Assembly: GCF_003610355.1 (NCBI RefSeq)
Contig: NZ_RAPY01000008.1
Coordinates: 248,001 to 312,000, forward strand
DNA from: Sphingobacterium detergens
GTDB lineage: Bacteria > Bacteroidota > Bacteroidia > Sphingobacteriales > Sphingobacteriaceae
DNA length: 64,000 bases
Reading direction: 5' to 3'
The position numbers and the translations under genes were made by a program. Within the stretch, counting starts at the first letter, position 1. Every line of letters starts with the position of its first letter. The notes under the pieces were generated by a model. That model searched no databases. It saw only the letters and a list, made by a program, of their open reading frames with translations, and was not told the DNA's origin. Below are positions 28,098-37,317 of this stretch, piece after piece.

Positions 28098-30734
28098 ATG
28101 AGCATAGCGAAAACTTACAATCCAAAAGAAGCTGAAGAAAAATGGTACAGCTATTGGAAAGCGAACGGATTTTTCCGGTCTACTCCTGACGAACGTGAAC
28201 CTTATACGATTGTAATGCCGCCACCGAATGTCACTGGCGTATTGCACATGGGTCATATGCTGAACAATACGATTCAAGACGTTTTGATTCGCCGCGCACG
28301 TATGCAGGGTAAAAACGCTTGTTGGGTACCGGGGACAGATCACGCCTCCATTGCCACTGAAGCTAAGGTCGTCGCTATGTTAAAGGAACAAGGCATTGAC
28401 AAAAGATCCTTATCCCGTGAGGATTTTTTAAAGCATGCTTGGGAATGGAAAGAAAAGTACGGTGGTATTATCTTAAAGCAACTGGAAAAACTAGGCGCTT
28501 CCTGTGATTGGGATCGTACCCGTTTTACCATGGATCCTGAATTGTATCAATCGGTGATCCGCGTATTTGTTGACCTTTACAACAAAGGGTTAATCTATCG
28601 TGGTTACCGCATGGTTAACTGGGATCCAGAAGCCAAAACCAATATCTCTGACGAAGAAGTTGTTTACAAGGAAAAGAACGGTAAATTATACCATCTGAAA
28701 TATCAGGTTGAAGGAACGGACAAATATATTGTCGTTGCCACAACCCGTCCTGAAACGATCTTTGGTGATACAGCAGTATGTATCAATCCAAACGACGAAC
28801 GCTACACCTGGTTAAAAGGAAAACAAGTGATCGTACCAATCGTCGGACGTAAAGTGAATATCATTGAAGATGAATATGTGGATCTTGAGTTTGGTACTGG
28901 CTGTCTTAAAGTAACTCCGGCGCACGATATCAATGACTACGAACTAGGTAAAAAGCATGATCTGGAGTTTGTCGACATCTTTACCGATGAAGCGAAATTA
29001 AACGACAACGGCTTACATTATGCTGGTATGGATCGCTTCAAAGTACGTAAAGAGATCGAAAAAGAACTGGAAGAAAAAGGATTATTGGAAAAAGTAGAAA
29101 ACTACACCAATAATGTCGGAACATCTGAAAGAACAGGTGCTGTTATTGAGCCTAAGATCTCTAACCAATGGTTCCTGAAAATGGAAGACCTGGGAAAACC
29201 TGCACTGGATAATGTCATGGATGACACGATTAAATTCCATCCGACAAAATTCAAAAATATCTACCGCAACTGGATGGAAAATGTAACAGATTGGAACATT
29301 TCAAGACAATTGTGGTGGGGACATCAAATACCTGCTTACTTCTATGGTGATGGTAACGATGATTTTGTTGTTGCACAGACTGCCGAAGAAGCGCTTTCAC
29401 TGGCACAGCAAAAATCGGGCAATGCGGGTCTAACGCTTGCAGATTTGCGTCAGGACGAAGATGTGCTTGACACTTGGTTTTCAGCTTGGTTATGGCCAAT
29501 TTCTGTATTCAACGGTATCAATGAGCCTGAAAATGAAGAGATCAACTATTACTACCCAACGCAGGATCTAGTCACTGCACCAGATATTATTTTCTTCTGG
29601 GTAGCACGCATGATTGTATCGGGTTATGAATTCCGTGGACAGCTACCTTTTGAAAATGTTTATTTTACAGGTATTGTACGCGATAAATTAGGGCGCAAGA
29701 TGTCAAAATCTCTGGGTAATTCACCTGACCCTATTGATTTGATGAACGAATATGGTGCTGATGCAACACGCATGGGCATGTTATTGACAGCTCCTGCAGG
29801 AAATGACTTACCTTTTGACGTTGAGCTTTGTGTACAGGGCCGTAATTTTGCCAATAAAATCTGGAATGCCTTCCGTTTGGTAAAAGGCTTAGAGGTTATC
29901 GATGCTCCAGCTTCAGCATCAGACAAAATCTCTGCTGCATGGTTTGATGCACGATTCAACCAAGCATTGACTGAAATTGAAGAAAACTTCAAGCATTACC
30001 GTTTATCAGATGCCTTGATGACAACTTATAAATTGGTATGGGATGACTTCTGTGCCTGGTACCTTGAACTGGTGAAACCAGCTTATGGTTCACCTATTGC
30101 TTCGGAAACTTTGGAAATGGTAAAATCCTTCTTCCAACGTATATTGACTTTGGTACACCCTTTTATGCCTTTCCTAACGGAAGAACTGTGGCATGATGAG
30201 TTATTCGGCACAAAAGCGGAAAAAGACTGTATCATTGTCGCTGAATTTCCAAAAGTTAGTGCATTTGATGAGCATATTATCAAAGATTTTGCTGTAGCAC
30301 AACAGATCATTTCCGAAGTTCGTAATATCCGCAATTCGAAAGGTATCTCACCAAAAGTAGCATTACCTTTGGCAATCAACCAACAGTCTGACATTGATCT
30401 GGCACAGTATATTGCGATCATCACGAAAATTGCCAACCTAGAAGCTGTGACATTTGTGACAGAAAAAGTAGCTGGTGCTACAAGTTTCTTAGCTGGTAAG
30501 GATGAATGTTATGTACTCTTGGAAAACAATATTGATGTAGATGCAGAACGCGAACGTATTGAAAAAGAACTGGACTACCTGAAAGGATTCTTGGTGTCTG
30601 TAGACAAAAAGCTTTCAAACGAACGTTTTGTACAAAATGCAAAACCAGAAATCGTTGAAAACGAAAAAAGCAAGAAAGCTGATGCAGAAGCTAAAATCAA
30701 GATTCTTCAAGATAGCTTGGCCACTTTAGGTTAA
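28098..30734 (+). CDS. valS: Valyl-tRNA synthetase
   Basis: 878 residues from the ATG at 28098; a TTG six codons upstream is in frame but less likely. Class I synthetase charging tRNA-Val. The HIGH-type motif is PPPNVTGVLHMGHMLNNT (about 43-60) and the KMSKS motif is RKMSKSLGNSPDP (about 532-544). The editing domain lies between (TTRPETIFGDTAVCINP). The anticodon-binding helical domain and the C-terminal coiled-coil arm (DAERERIEKELDYLKGFL) are complete. Normal length. Monocistronic with its own promoter box and a strong terminator. Cytoplasmic, essential. Confidence 0.98.
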   Translation: MSIAKTYNPKEAEEKWYSYWKANGFFRSTPDEREPYTIVMPPPNVTGVLHMGHMLNNTIQDVLIRRARMQGKNACWVPGTDHASIATEAKVVAMLKEQGIDKRSLSREDFLKHAWEWKEKYGGIILKQLEKLGASCDWDRTRFTMDPELYQSVIRVFVDLYNKGLIYRGYRMVNWDPEAKTNISDEEVVYKEKNGKLYHLKYQVEGTDKYIVVATTRPETIFGDTAVCINPNDERYTWLKGKQVIVPIVGRKVNIIEDEYVDLEFGTGCLKVTPAHDINDYELGKKHDLEFVDIFTDEAKLNDNGLHYAGMDRFKVRKEIEKELEEKGLLEKVENYTNNVGTSERTGAVIEPKISNQWFLKMEDLGKPALDNVMDDTIKFHPTKFKNIYRNWMENVTDWNISRQLWWGHQIPAYFYGDGNDDFVVAQTAEEALSLAQQKSGNAGLTLADLRQDEDVLDTWFSAWLWPISVFNGINEPENEEINYYYPTQDLVTAPDIIFFWVARMIVSGYEFRGQLPFENVYFTGIVRDKLGRKMSKSLGNSPDPIDLMNEYGADATRMGMLLTAPAGNDLPFDVELCVQGRNFANKIWNAFRLVKGLEVIDAPASASDKISAAWFDARFNQALTEIEENFKHYRLSDALMTTYKLVWDDFCAWYLELVKPAYGSPIASETLEMVKSFFQRILTLVHPFMPFLTEELWHDELFGTKAEKDCIIVAEFPKVSAFDEHIIKDFAVAQQIISEVRNIRNSKGISPKVALPLAINQQSDIDLAQYIAIITKIANLEAVTFVTEKVAGATSFLAGKDECYVLLENNIDVDAERERIEKELDYLKGFLVSVDKKLSNERFVQNAKPEIVENEKSKKADAEAKIKILQDSLATLG

Positions 30735-30755
30735 AACGATCGACAATATTTCTCC

Positions 30756-30797
30756 ATAGGGGCTGTCCAAAAAGAAAATCGGACAGCCCCTATTTTC
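30756..30797 (+). terminator. Rho-independent terminator of valS
   Basis: Perfect 13-bp stem ATAGGGGCTGTCC / GGACAGCCCCTAT around 12 bases, followed by TTTTCTTT. Confidence 0.88.
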
Positions 30798-30948
30798 TTT
30801 ACGCCTATTCGTATCTCTCATCCTATTCCTATCCAAACAGCTCAGGGTTCGTTTTTACTTTTGGGGACTTCTCTTTCTTCACTTTCATACCCACATCTGA
30901 TGCGATGGAATGATAAAAACTTTATGCTATTGCCTATCTGCCGATTTT

Positions 30949-30993
30949 TAACTTTATAAGAATTCCTGTAAAAAAATGAATAACTTTATAAGA
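30949..30993. repeat. Direct repeat TAACTTTATAAGA upstream of the DUF4342 gene
   Basis: Identical 13-base copies at 30949-30961 and 30981-30993, 32 bases apart centre to centre (about three helical turns). May be a regulator site or chance in AT-rich DNA. Confidence 0.4.
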
Positions 30994-31014
30994 GCGAACT
31001 TAAATTATAGCATT

Positions 31015-31317
31015 ATGGGATTCAAGGAAACATTTCAAATCAACGGTGAAAACCTTTTACAAAAGATCAAAGACATCATTGCAGAGGGCAATGTAAATAA
31101 AATCAGTATTTCGGACAAACATGGCAAAGAAATCATGAGTTTTCCAATTACTGTTGGCGCAATAGGGCTGATTTTAGCACCTGTATTTGCGGCTATTGGT
31201 GCAGTAGCTGCCCTGCTCACCGAGTGTACAATTACTGTGGAGCGAAACAGTGAAAAGAAAGAAGAGGAAAAGCCGGACGATTCTGCTGAGCCTCCAACAA
31301 CAATCACCGTTAAATAA
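31015..31317 (+). CDS. DUF4342 domain protein
   Basis: 100 residues from the ATG at 31015 (MGFKETFQ); an upstream in-frame ATG at 30976 would add 13 residues that the family lacks. Seen: an N-terminal ETFQINGENLLQKIKDIIAEGN segment, ISDKHGKEIMSFP, a hydrophobic stretch of about 25 residues (VGAIGLILAPVFAAIGAVAA) with a Cys shortly after, then TITVER and an acidic low-complexity tail. This matches DUF4342, small proteins of unknown role often with one membrane segment; the hydrophobic part suggests peripheral or integral membrane association. The DoxX gene follows 22 bases later on the same strand, so they are likely co-transcribed. Confidence 0.8.
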   Translation: MGFKETFQINGENLLQKIKDIIAEGNVNKISISDKHGKEIMSFPITVGAIGLILAPVFAAIGAVAALLTECTITVERNSEKKEEEKPDDSAEPPTTITVK

Positions 31318-31339
31318 TTGACCCTTAAATTTTACGATC

Positions 31340-31714
31340 ATGAACATCATAAAGAATATCCTTTGTGTTTTGTTTGGCCTTCTTTTTGTCAATGCGGGCT
31401 TAGATAAAATCTTTCATTATATGCCTGTTCCACCTATGGACATGGATATGCAAAAGGTATTTCAGGCATTCATCACGATAAAATGGCTAATGCCGCTCGT
31501 TGCAATCATCGAAATCCTGGGCGGCTTATTATTTCTCCTCCCAAAGACGAGAACCTTAGGCGCATTGGTTATCTTTCCAATACTCATCGGCATTTTTACA
31601 CATAACATGATTTTTTATAGTCAAATGGGATTAATTATCTGGGCTGTACTTTTTATCATTTGGTTATGGGTGATTTTTGAAAATTGGGGTAAATATAAAA
31701 AGCTAATGGAGTAA
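31340..31714 (+). CDS. DoxX family membrane protein
   Basis: 124 residues with four transmembrane segments: LCVLFGLLFVNAGLDKIFHY (about 8-27), a segment near 48-66 (WLMPLVAIIEILGGLLFL), one near 72-90 and one near 97-117. VNAGLDKI and EILGGLLFLLPKTRTLGA are the characteristic DoxX patterns. DoxX proteins are small quinol- or redox-associated integral membrane proteins; some act with oxidase or thiosulfate metabolism, and some have no known role. Its partner upstream is a DUF4342 protein with one hydrophobic segment, so a small two-protein membrane unit is plausible. No oxidase or sulfur genes are nearby. Confidence 0.85.
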   Translation: MNIIKNILCVLFGLLFVNAGLDKIFHYMPVPPMDMDMQKVFQAFITIKWLMPLVAIIEILGGLLFLLPKTRTLGALVIFPILIGIFTHNMIFYSQMGLIIWAVLFIIWLWVIFENWGKYKKLME

Positions 31715-32031
31715 TTTCCTTGACAAATTGATCGATATTAGGTGCTTTTGTTAGCATAAAATTAAAAAATAAAAAACTTTATACTCCAAAAATGGTTTGG
31801 TCAATTATTTGATGTGTTTTATATGCTATCCCTTCAATCACAAAGCTTTTAGGGATAAATGGGGAATTGTCTAAAATTTGCATACATATGTTGCACAAAT
31901 TAAACTTGCATATACAAGCAAATTTATCTTAGTTTGCTTAAATGGCGGCGATATAAGTTAATATCTGAAAAACTTTGCAAACTTTTTTCCGTTTTAATTT
32001 TTATTAGTAGATACTTAAATCAAATTATACG
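31715..32031. other. Leader region of the tamBL operon
   Basis: 317 AT-rich bases without a gene. Contains TTAGTTTG near 31929-31940, close to a -7 box, and an imperfect repeat of TTGCATA (31888-31925). Probably the promoter region of tamB. Confidence 0.4.
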
Positions 32032-35000
32032 TTGAACAGATTTACCCGAATTGCTTTCAAAACAATATTGTGGATTATTGGAGTAATAATTGCGCTGGTT
32101 ATTCTAGTTGTATTTTTAATCCGAATACCCTCGGTTCAGAACTATATTGCAGGAAAAGTAACTCATTATGTTGAAGGAAAAATAGGTACACCGGTAAAAA
32201 TCGGTTATATTAATATTGATTTTCCAAAAAAACTAGTGTTACAGGACATCTATCTGGAAGATCAGAGTAAGGATACCCTTGTTGCTGGAAAAAGCATCGC
32301 TGTGGATATCAATATGCTCAAACTATTGAAAAACACGGTCGAGATCCAAAGTATCGAAGCGGAAGGGATCACAGCAAAAATTCGCAGAACACTACCGGAC
32401 AGCTCCTTTAATTTTGATTATATCGTCAAAGCATTTGCATCCGAAAAGGAAAGCAAGCCTACAGCCGATACCACTTCTGCCTTGCTGTTCAATCTCGATA
32501 AAATAAAGCTTGATAAATTTCATATCGTTTACGCTGATGACGTTATCGGAACAAGTGCTGACGTCTATTTGGGTACACTAAACACCAATATCAAGAAATT
32601 TGACCTGACCAAAAACATGGCCTTCAATCTGCCAAAGGTAAAAATAGACGGCTTAAGCGCAACCGTAAAACAATGGAAACCGGTCGTAGATGGCACGGCT
32701 CCATCCGTCAAAGACTTTGGTATCACAGACAAAACCGCACAAACCACTACCCTGCTTCCGGATGTGGGGATACAGATTGCCGACTTGGCCAATATCCTTG
32801 TCCGCTATGAAGATCAATCCAGCTCGCTTAAAACAAAGTTCAACATTAAAAATCTCCGTGCAGATATCAACAAGATTGATTTAAACAAGGAGCTTGTTGA
32901 TATTCAAACCATTCATCTCGATGGCTCCGACAATGAAGTCCTCTTTGGAAAAGTAGCCAAGAAAACGCAGCCTACAGGCAATGCCACCGCTGATACCACA
33001 AAAATCAAATGGGTTGTCTCAGCCAAAGACATCAATATTAACAATACAAGTCTAGCTTACCGGGATGACAATCAAGCCCGTATGAAAGGCTTCGATTATT
33101 TCAATATCAAGATTCCGGGAATAAAAACAAATCTGACAGATTTATATTATAGCGCGGATTCGATCAGTGGATCATTAAATGAACTGACCGCATCAGATCA
33201 CTCGGGCCTTGTTATCAAACAGCTTAAAGGGGACTTTAAATATACCAATACAGGAGCAGAGATTAAGAACCTCTATGCGGAAACGCCACGTACACTCATT
33301 CGGGACTACCTAAAAGTAAGCTACCCTTCACTGGATATCATTACCAAAAAGCCGGAATTGATCTACGTGAATGCAACAGTCAAAAAGAGCCATGTCGATA
33401 TGCGCGATATTTATTTCTTTGCACCGTTCCTTGACACGATGCAGGTCATGAAACCGTTGATGGACAAAAAATTCAATATCGACGGTCGCGTAGTGGGCAA
33501 ACTTAATGATCTGAATATTCCAAGTATTGATTTTCAGACACTCTCTAATACACGGGTTATTGCAAGTCTGCGCCTAAAGGGGCTGCCGGATGTAGATAAG
33601 ATGTCCATGGACCTTAATCTGAAAAAATTAACAACAGGTCGCTCGGATATTGAAAAACTTGTCGCCAAAACCATGTTGCCAACAGGTCTTCAACTGCCAA
33701 ATACGATCGGACTCACGGGGACATTTAAAGGCGGGATGACCGCTTTTGACACCAATCTTTCGTTGGTTACTGAAAAGGGAACGGCCAAAGTTGATGGGAA
33801 AGTGAGCATGGCGGGCAGAGATACGACCTACGATGCTTTTGTTAGCATCCGTGATTTTGATATTGGCCAGATCATGAAAATGGATAGCACCCTGGGCATT
33901 CTTTCCTTTGAAGGAAAAATAAAAGGACATGGAACAGATCCCAAGAAACTTGTCGCCAATTTCGACGGTAAAGTAAACCGTATGGATGCCATGGGTTATC
34001 GTTATCAGAATATCGATATGAACCTCACTGCAGACAAAGGAGATATTAAAGCTTCCGTAGTGAGTCCTGACCCCAATATTAAGTTAAAGCTGGATGCCAC
34101 GGCCAATATGAAATCTAAATATCCGCAAGTGGATTTTGAACTGATGGTGGACACCATCAACCTCAAAAATCTGAAACTCATGGAAGACGATTTTAAATAC
34201 CATGGTAAGATGGTCGGGCATTTTACTTCAGCTGATCCAAACTTTCTGAATGGGGAGGCACATATCACCAACTCTTCTATCGCGTACAACGATGCTTATT
34301 ATTCCCTGGATAGCATCTCGTTGATTGCAAAATCAGATACATCGAGAAATTTGCTGCTTTTAAAATCTGCCTTTTTCAATGCCCATTTGGTTGGAAAGTA
34401 CAAGATTCTGGAACTACAAAATGCCATTCAGGATATTTTGCAAGTTTATTATCAACCCGGACAACCTGTTAAGGTACCTAAATATGAGCCACAGAATATC
34501 GAATTTTCAGCGCAGTTGACCCGTACCAAATTTGTGCAGGATTTTGTTCCGGAATTGACCGAAATGAAAGATGTCACACTGGATGGAATGTTTAACAGTG
34601 AAACAAAAACAATATTGGCCAAATTGGATGCCCCAAAAATAGTCTATAGTGGGACAGAGATAAACAATGTTACCTTGGATATCAATACCTTGGATAGCAC
34701 CCTTTACTATTCGGCACTGATCAATAAAATCAAGGTCAACAATATTGAACTTGTCAATACGGTATTTAGTGGTTCCGTCATTCAGAATAATCTGGATTTT
34801 GGCTTGTGGATAAAAGATAGAAAAGAGAAGGAACAGTACCACCTGGGTGGGGATATGGCTGTCGACAATGGTGCTTTTGTATTCAGTCTCCATCAAGACG
34901 GTTTGATGCTGAACTACGACAAGTGGAATGTAAACCCTGCCAATGTGCTTAAATTCGGAAGTACGGGTATTCAGGCAAAAGATTTTGTTCTGAGTAGTAA

Positions 35001-37317
35001 GGGGCAAGAATTGAGTATATCGTCACAGGACAGTGTATTGAATTCACCGGTAAATATTTCCTTTAAGAACTTCCGTATTGAGACCCTAAGTAAAATGCTG
35101 GAGAGCGATATTATGGATCTAGGTGGTGGCATCAATGGCCAGGCAACAATATCACGTTTGGAAAGCAACCCTGTATTTGTTTCGGATTTGCTCATCGACA
35201 AATTCTATGTCGGAAAAGATACCGTTGGAAATGTGAATATCAAAGTCAACAACGAAAAAGAAAATACCTATAGTGCAAATGTCAGTATCAGTGAAAACGG
35301 CAATAATGTTATATTAAACGGTGATTTTATTAGCCCACCGAAAGGCGAATCGAGCCTGGATTTCACGCTGGATATTCAGCCATTGACTATGCAGACTGTG
35401 CAAGCATTTAGCCTGGGCTATTTGAAAGATTCAAAAGGAAACCTTGAAGGTAAGCTGAAAATTACAGGATCACCTTCAAAACCGCTGATAGATGGTGATG
35501 TCAAGTTTAAAGATGCACAGTTCAATATCGCGATGTTGAACGCCCTTTTCAAAGCAAAGGATGAAACTGTTCATTTTGATAATAGCGGAATCAATTTCAC
35601 GAAGTTCGCGTTAGAGGATAAAAAAGGAAATATTGCCAAAGTTACCGGTTCGATCGATACAAAAACCTATACTGATTTTGATTTTAATCTGAACGTGAAT
35701 ACGGATAATTTTGAGGTACTAAACTCCACCCAGACGGACAACGACATGTTCTATGGAAAGATGTACCTGACATCCAACCTACGGATCAGAGGAAATCTGG
35801 ACAAACCTGTTGTCGATGGAACAATCAAGGTCCTTGGTGATACCGATTTCACCTTTGTTATGCCAAATGAGAACCCAGGTATGGCAGACCGTAAAGGGGT
35901 AGTCGAATTTGTTGATAAGAGTGATACTACACGCGCGAATATATTTGCGAAGTTGGATTCGATGACTGTCACCAAATTGACCGGAATGGATGTGGATCTG
36001 AACCTACAGACGGATAAAGAGGCTAAATTTAAGATTCTCCTGGATGCAGGTTCTCAGGACGCTTTAAATATCCAGGGTCAGGCGGAATTAAATGCCGGTA
36101 TAGACGCCAGCAGTAAAATTACCTTGTCGGGAACATTTACCGTAGACAAAGGAAGCTATTCGTTTAGTTTTGGCCCCGTAAAAAAAGATTTCACCTTCCA
36201 AAAAGGAAGTACCATCACCTGGAATGGGGATCCATTGGATGCGCGACTTAATATTACGGCAGCATATATGACCAAAGCGCCTACCTTAGAACTGGTGGCG
36301 ACGCAACTGGGATCAGAAAATGCCAATCTGTACAAACAACGTGTTCCGTTCAATGTTTTACTAAAAATTACAGACAAGCTCTTCCAGCCACAGTTGGGTT
36401 TTGATATTGATCTGGACGAGAATAACTCCATCGTATCCCAGGATGTCGTCAGTAAGGTAAACAATGCCTTGACTACCCTCCGTGAAAATCCGTCTGAACT
36501 CAACAAGCAGGTATTCTCCCTCATCGTATTGGGACGATTTATGTCGACCAATCCGTTTGAAAGTTTATCCGGTGGCGGTGGTACAGAAGCTATCGTTCGG
36601 AATAGTATCAGTTCGTTCCTGAGCGGACAGTTAAACCGTTTGGCTTCAGAGTTGATCACCGGTGTAGAACTGGATTTCAACTTAACCTCCGAGCAGGACT
36701 ATGCAACTGGAGCTGGACAAACCCGGACCGACTTAAATATCGGTGTATCAAAAATGCTCCTGAATGACCGCCTGAAAATTACTGTAGGTTCCAATTTTGA
36801 AGTCGAAGGCAATACGAGACCCGGTGAAACCGCCAATAATATTGCGGGCGATATCCAACTGGATTATCAACTGTCTCAAGACGGTCGCTATTTTGCACGT
36901 GTTTATCGCAAAAACCAATATCAAGTGACGCTTCAGGGGCAATATGTTGAAACAGGTATCGGGTTTATTATCAATATGGACTATAATAAGTTTAAAGAGA
37001 TCTGGATGAGTTCCAAAAAACTTAAGGAATACTATGATACCGACAGCAAAGGGTTTAGAAAACGCTTTAATGTGGAACGGATGGAAACGGATTCCGTCTA
37101 TCGGGACAGCGTACGTACGGTTATCAGAGACAGTTTGATGCTCCACAGCCCGGAGTATAGAAAACGTATTGAAGAGCGTGAAAAAGAAAAACGTAAACAA
37201 CAATTGGACTCAAGTAAAAATGCACCAAAAAATCCAAGTCCAAAAACAAATTTAGATACGATCAGAACGACAGCAATTAAAAATGAAGATGAGGAAAGGA
37301 GTTATCATGCGAGCTAA
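32032..37317 (+). CDS. tamB: Translocation and assembly module protein TamB
   Basis: 1761 residues. One N-terminal inner-membrane anchor (about 10-32, ILWIIGVIIALVILVVFL), a very long region of repeating beta-strands (AsmA-like; LVLQDIYLED near residue 67 is typical), and the C-terminal DUF490/TamB domain (about 1270-1650, with GSYSFSFGPVKKDFTFQKGS). A charged tail ends the protein. TamB spans the periplasm and works with its outer-membrane partner in lipid and barrel assembly. The frame has no ATG near the anchor: TTG at 32032 is the only start that gives the whole anchor. The downstream gene overlaps the 3' end. Confidence 0.93.
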   Translation: MNRFTRIAFKTILWIIGVIIALVILVVFLIRIPSVQNYIAGKVTHYVEGKIGTPVKIGYINIDFPKKLVLQDIYLEDQSKDTLVAGKSIAVDINMLKLLKNTVEIQSIEAEGITAKIRRTLPDSSFNFDYIVKAFASEKESKPTADTTSALLFNLDKIKLDKFHIVYADDVIGTSADVYLGTLNTNIKKFDLTKNMAFNLPKVKIDGLSATVKQWKPVVDGTAPSVKDFGITDKTAQTTTLLPDVGIQIADLANILVRYEDQSSSLKTKFNIKNLRADINKIDLNKELVDIQTIHLDGSDNEVLFGKVAKKTQPTGNATADTTKIKWVVSAKDININNTSLAYRDDNQARMKGFDYFNIKIPGIKTNLTDLYYSADSISGSLNELTASDHSGLVIKQLKGDFKYTNTGAEIKNLYAETPRTLIRDYLKVSYPSLDIITKKPELIYVNATVKKSHVDMRDIYFFAPFLDTMQVMKPLMDKKFNIDGRVVGKLNDLNIPSIDFQTLSNTRVIASLRLKGLPDVDKMSMDLNLKKLTTGRSDIEKLVAKTMLPTGLQLPNTIGLTGTFKGGMTAFDTNLSLVTEKGTAKVDGKVSMAGRDTTYDAFVSIRDFDIGQIMKMDSTLGILSFEGKIKGHGTDPKKLVANFDGKVNRMDAMGYRYQNIDMNLTADKGDIKASVVSPDPNIKLKLDATANMKSKYPQVDFELMVDTINLKNLKLMEDDFKYHGKMVGHFTSADPNFLNGEAHITNSSIAYNDAYYSLDSISLIAKSDTSRNLLLLKSAFFNAHLVGKYKILELQNAIQDILQVYYQPGQPVKVPKYEPQNIEFSAQLTRTKFVQDFVPELTEMKDVTLDGMFNSETKTILAKLDAPKIVYSGTEINNVTLDINTLDSTLYYSALINKIKVNNIELVNTVFSGSVIQNNLDFGLWIKDRKEKEQYHLGGDMAVDNGAFVFSLHQDGLMLNYDKWNVNPANVLKFGSTGIQAKDFVLSSKGQELSISSQDSVLNSPVNISFKNFRIETLSKMLESDIMDLGGGINGQATISRLESNPVFVSDLLIDKFYVGKDTVGNVNIKVNNEKENTYSANVSISENGNNVILNGDFISPPKGESSLDFTLDIQPLTMQTVQAFSLGYLKDSKGNLEGKLKITGSPSKPLIDGDVKFKDAQFNIAMLNALFKAKDETVHFDNSGINFTKFALEDKKGNIAKVTGSIDTKTYTDFDFNLNVNTDNFEVLNSTQTDNDMFYGKMYLTSNLRIRGNLDKPVVDGTIKVLGDTDFTFVMPNENPGMADRKGVVEFVDKSDTTRANIFAKLDSMTVTKLTGMDVDLNLQTDKEAKFKILLDAGSQDALNIQGQAELNAGIDASSKITLSGTFTVDKGSYSFSFGPVKKDFTFQKGSTITWNGDPLDARLNITAAYMTKAPTLELVATQLGSENANLYKQRVPFNVLLKITDKLFQPQLGFDIDLDENNSIVSQDVVSKVNNALTTLRENPSELNKQVFSLIVLGRFMSTNPFESLSGGGGTEAIVRNSISSFLSGQLNRLASELITGVELDFNLTSEQDYATGAGQTRTDLNIGVSKMLLNDRLKITVGSNFEVEGNTRPGETANNIAGDIQLDYQLSQDGRYFARVYRKNQYQVTLQGQYVETGIGFIINMDYNKFKEIWMSSKKLKEYYDTDSKGFRKRFNVERMETDSVYRDSVRTVIRDSLMLHSPEYRKRIEEREKEKRKQQLDSSKNAPKNPSPKTNLDTIRTTAIKNEDEERSYHAS

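Noticed and set aside
34507..35007. 166-codon open frame antisense to tamB
   Set aside because: Shadow of the long tamB reading frame; no start context or domain.
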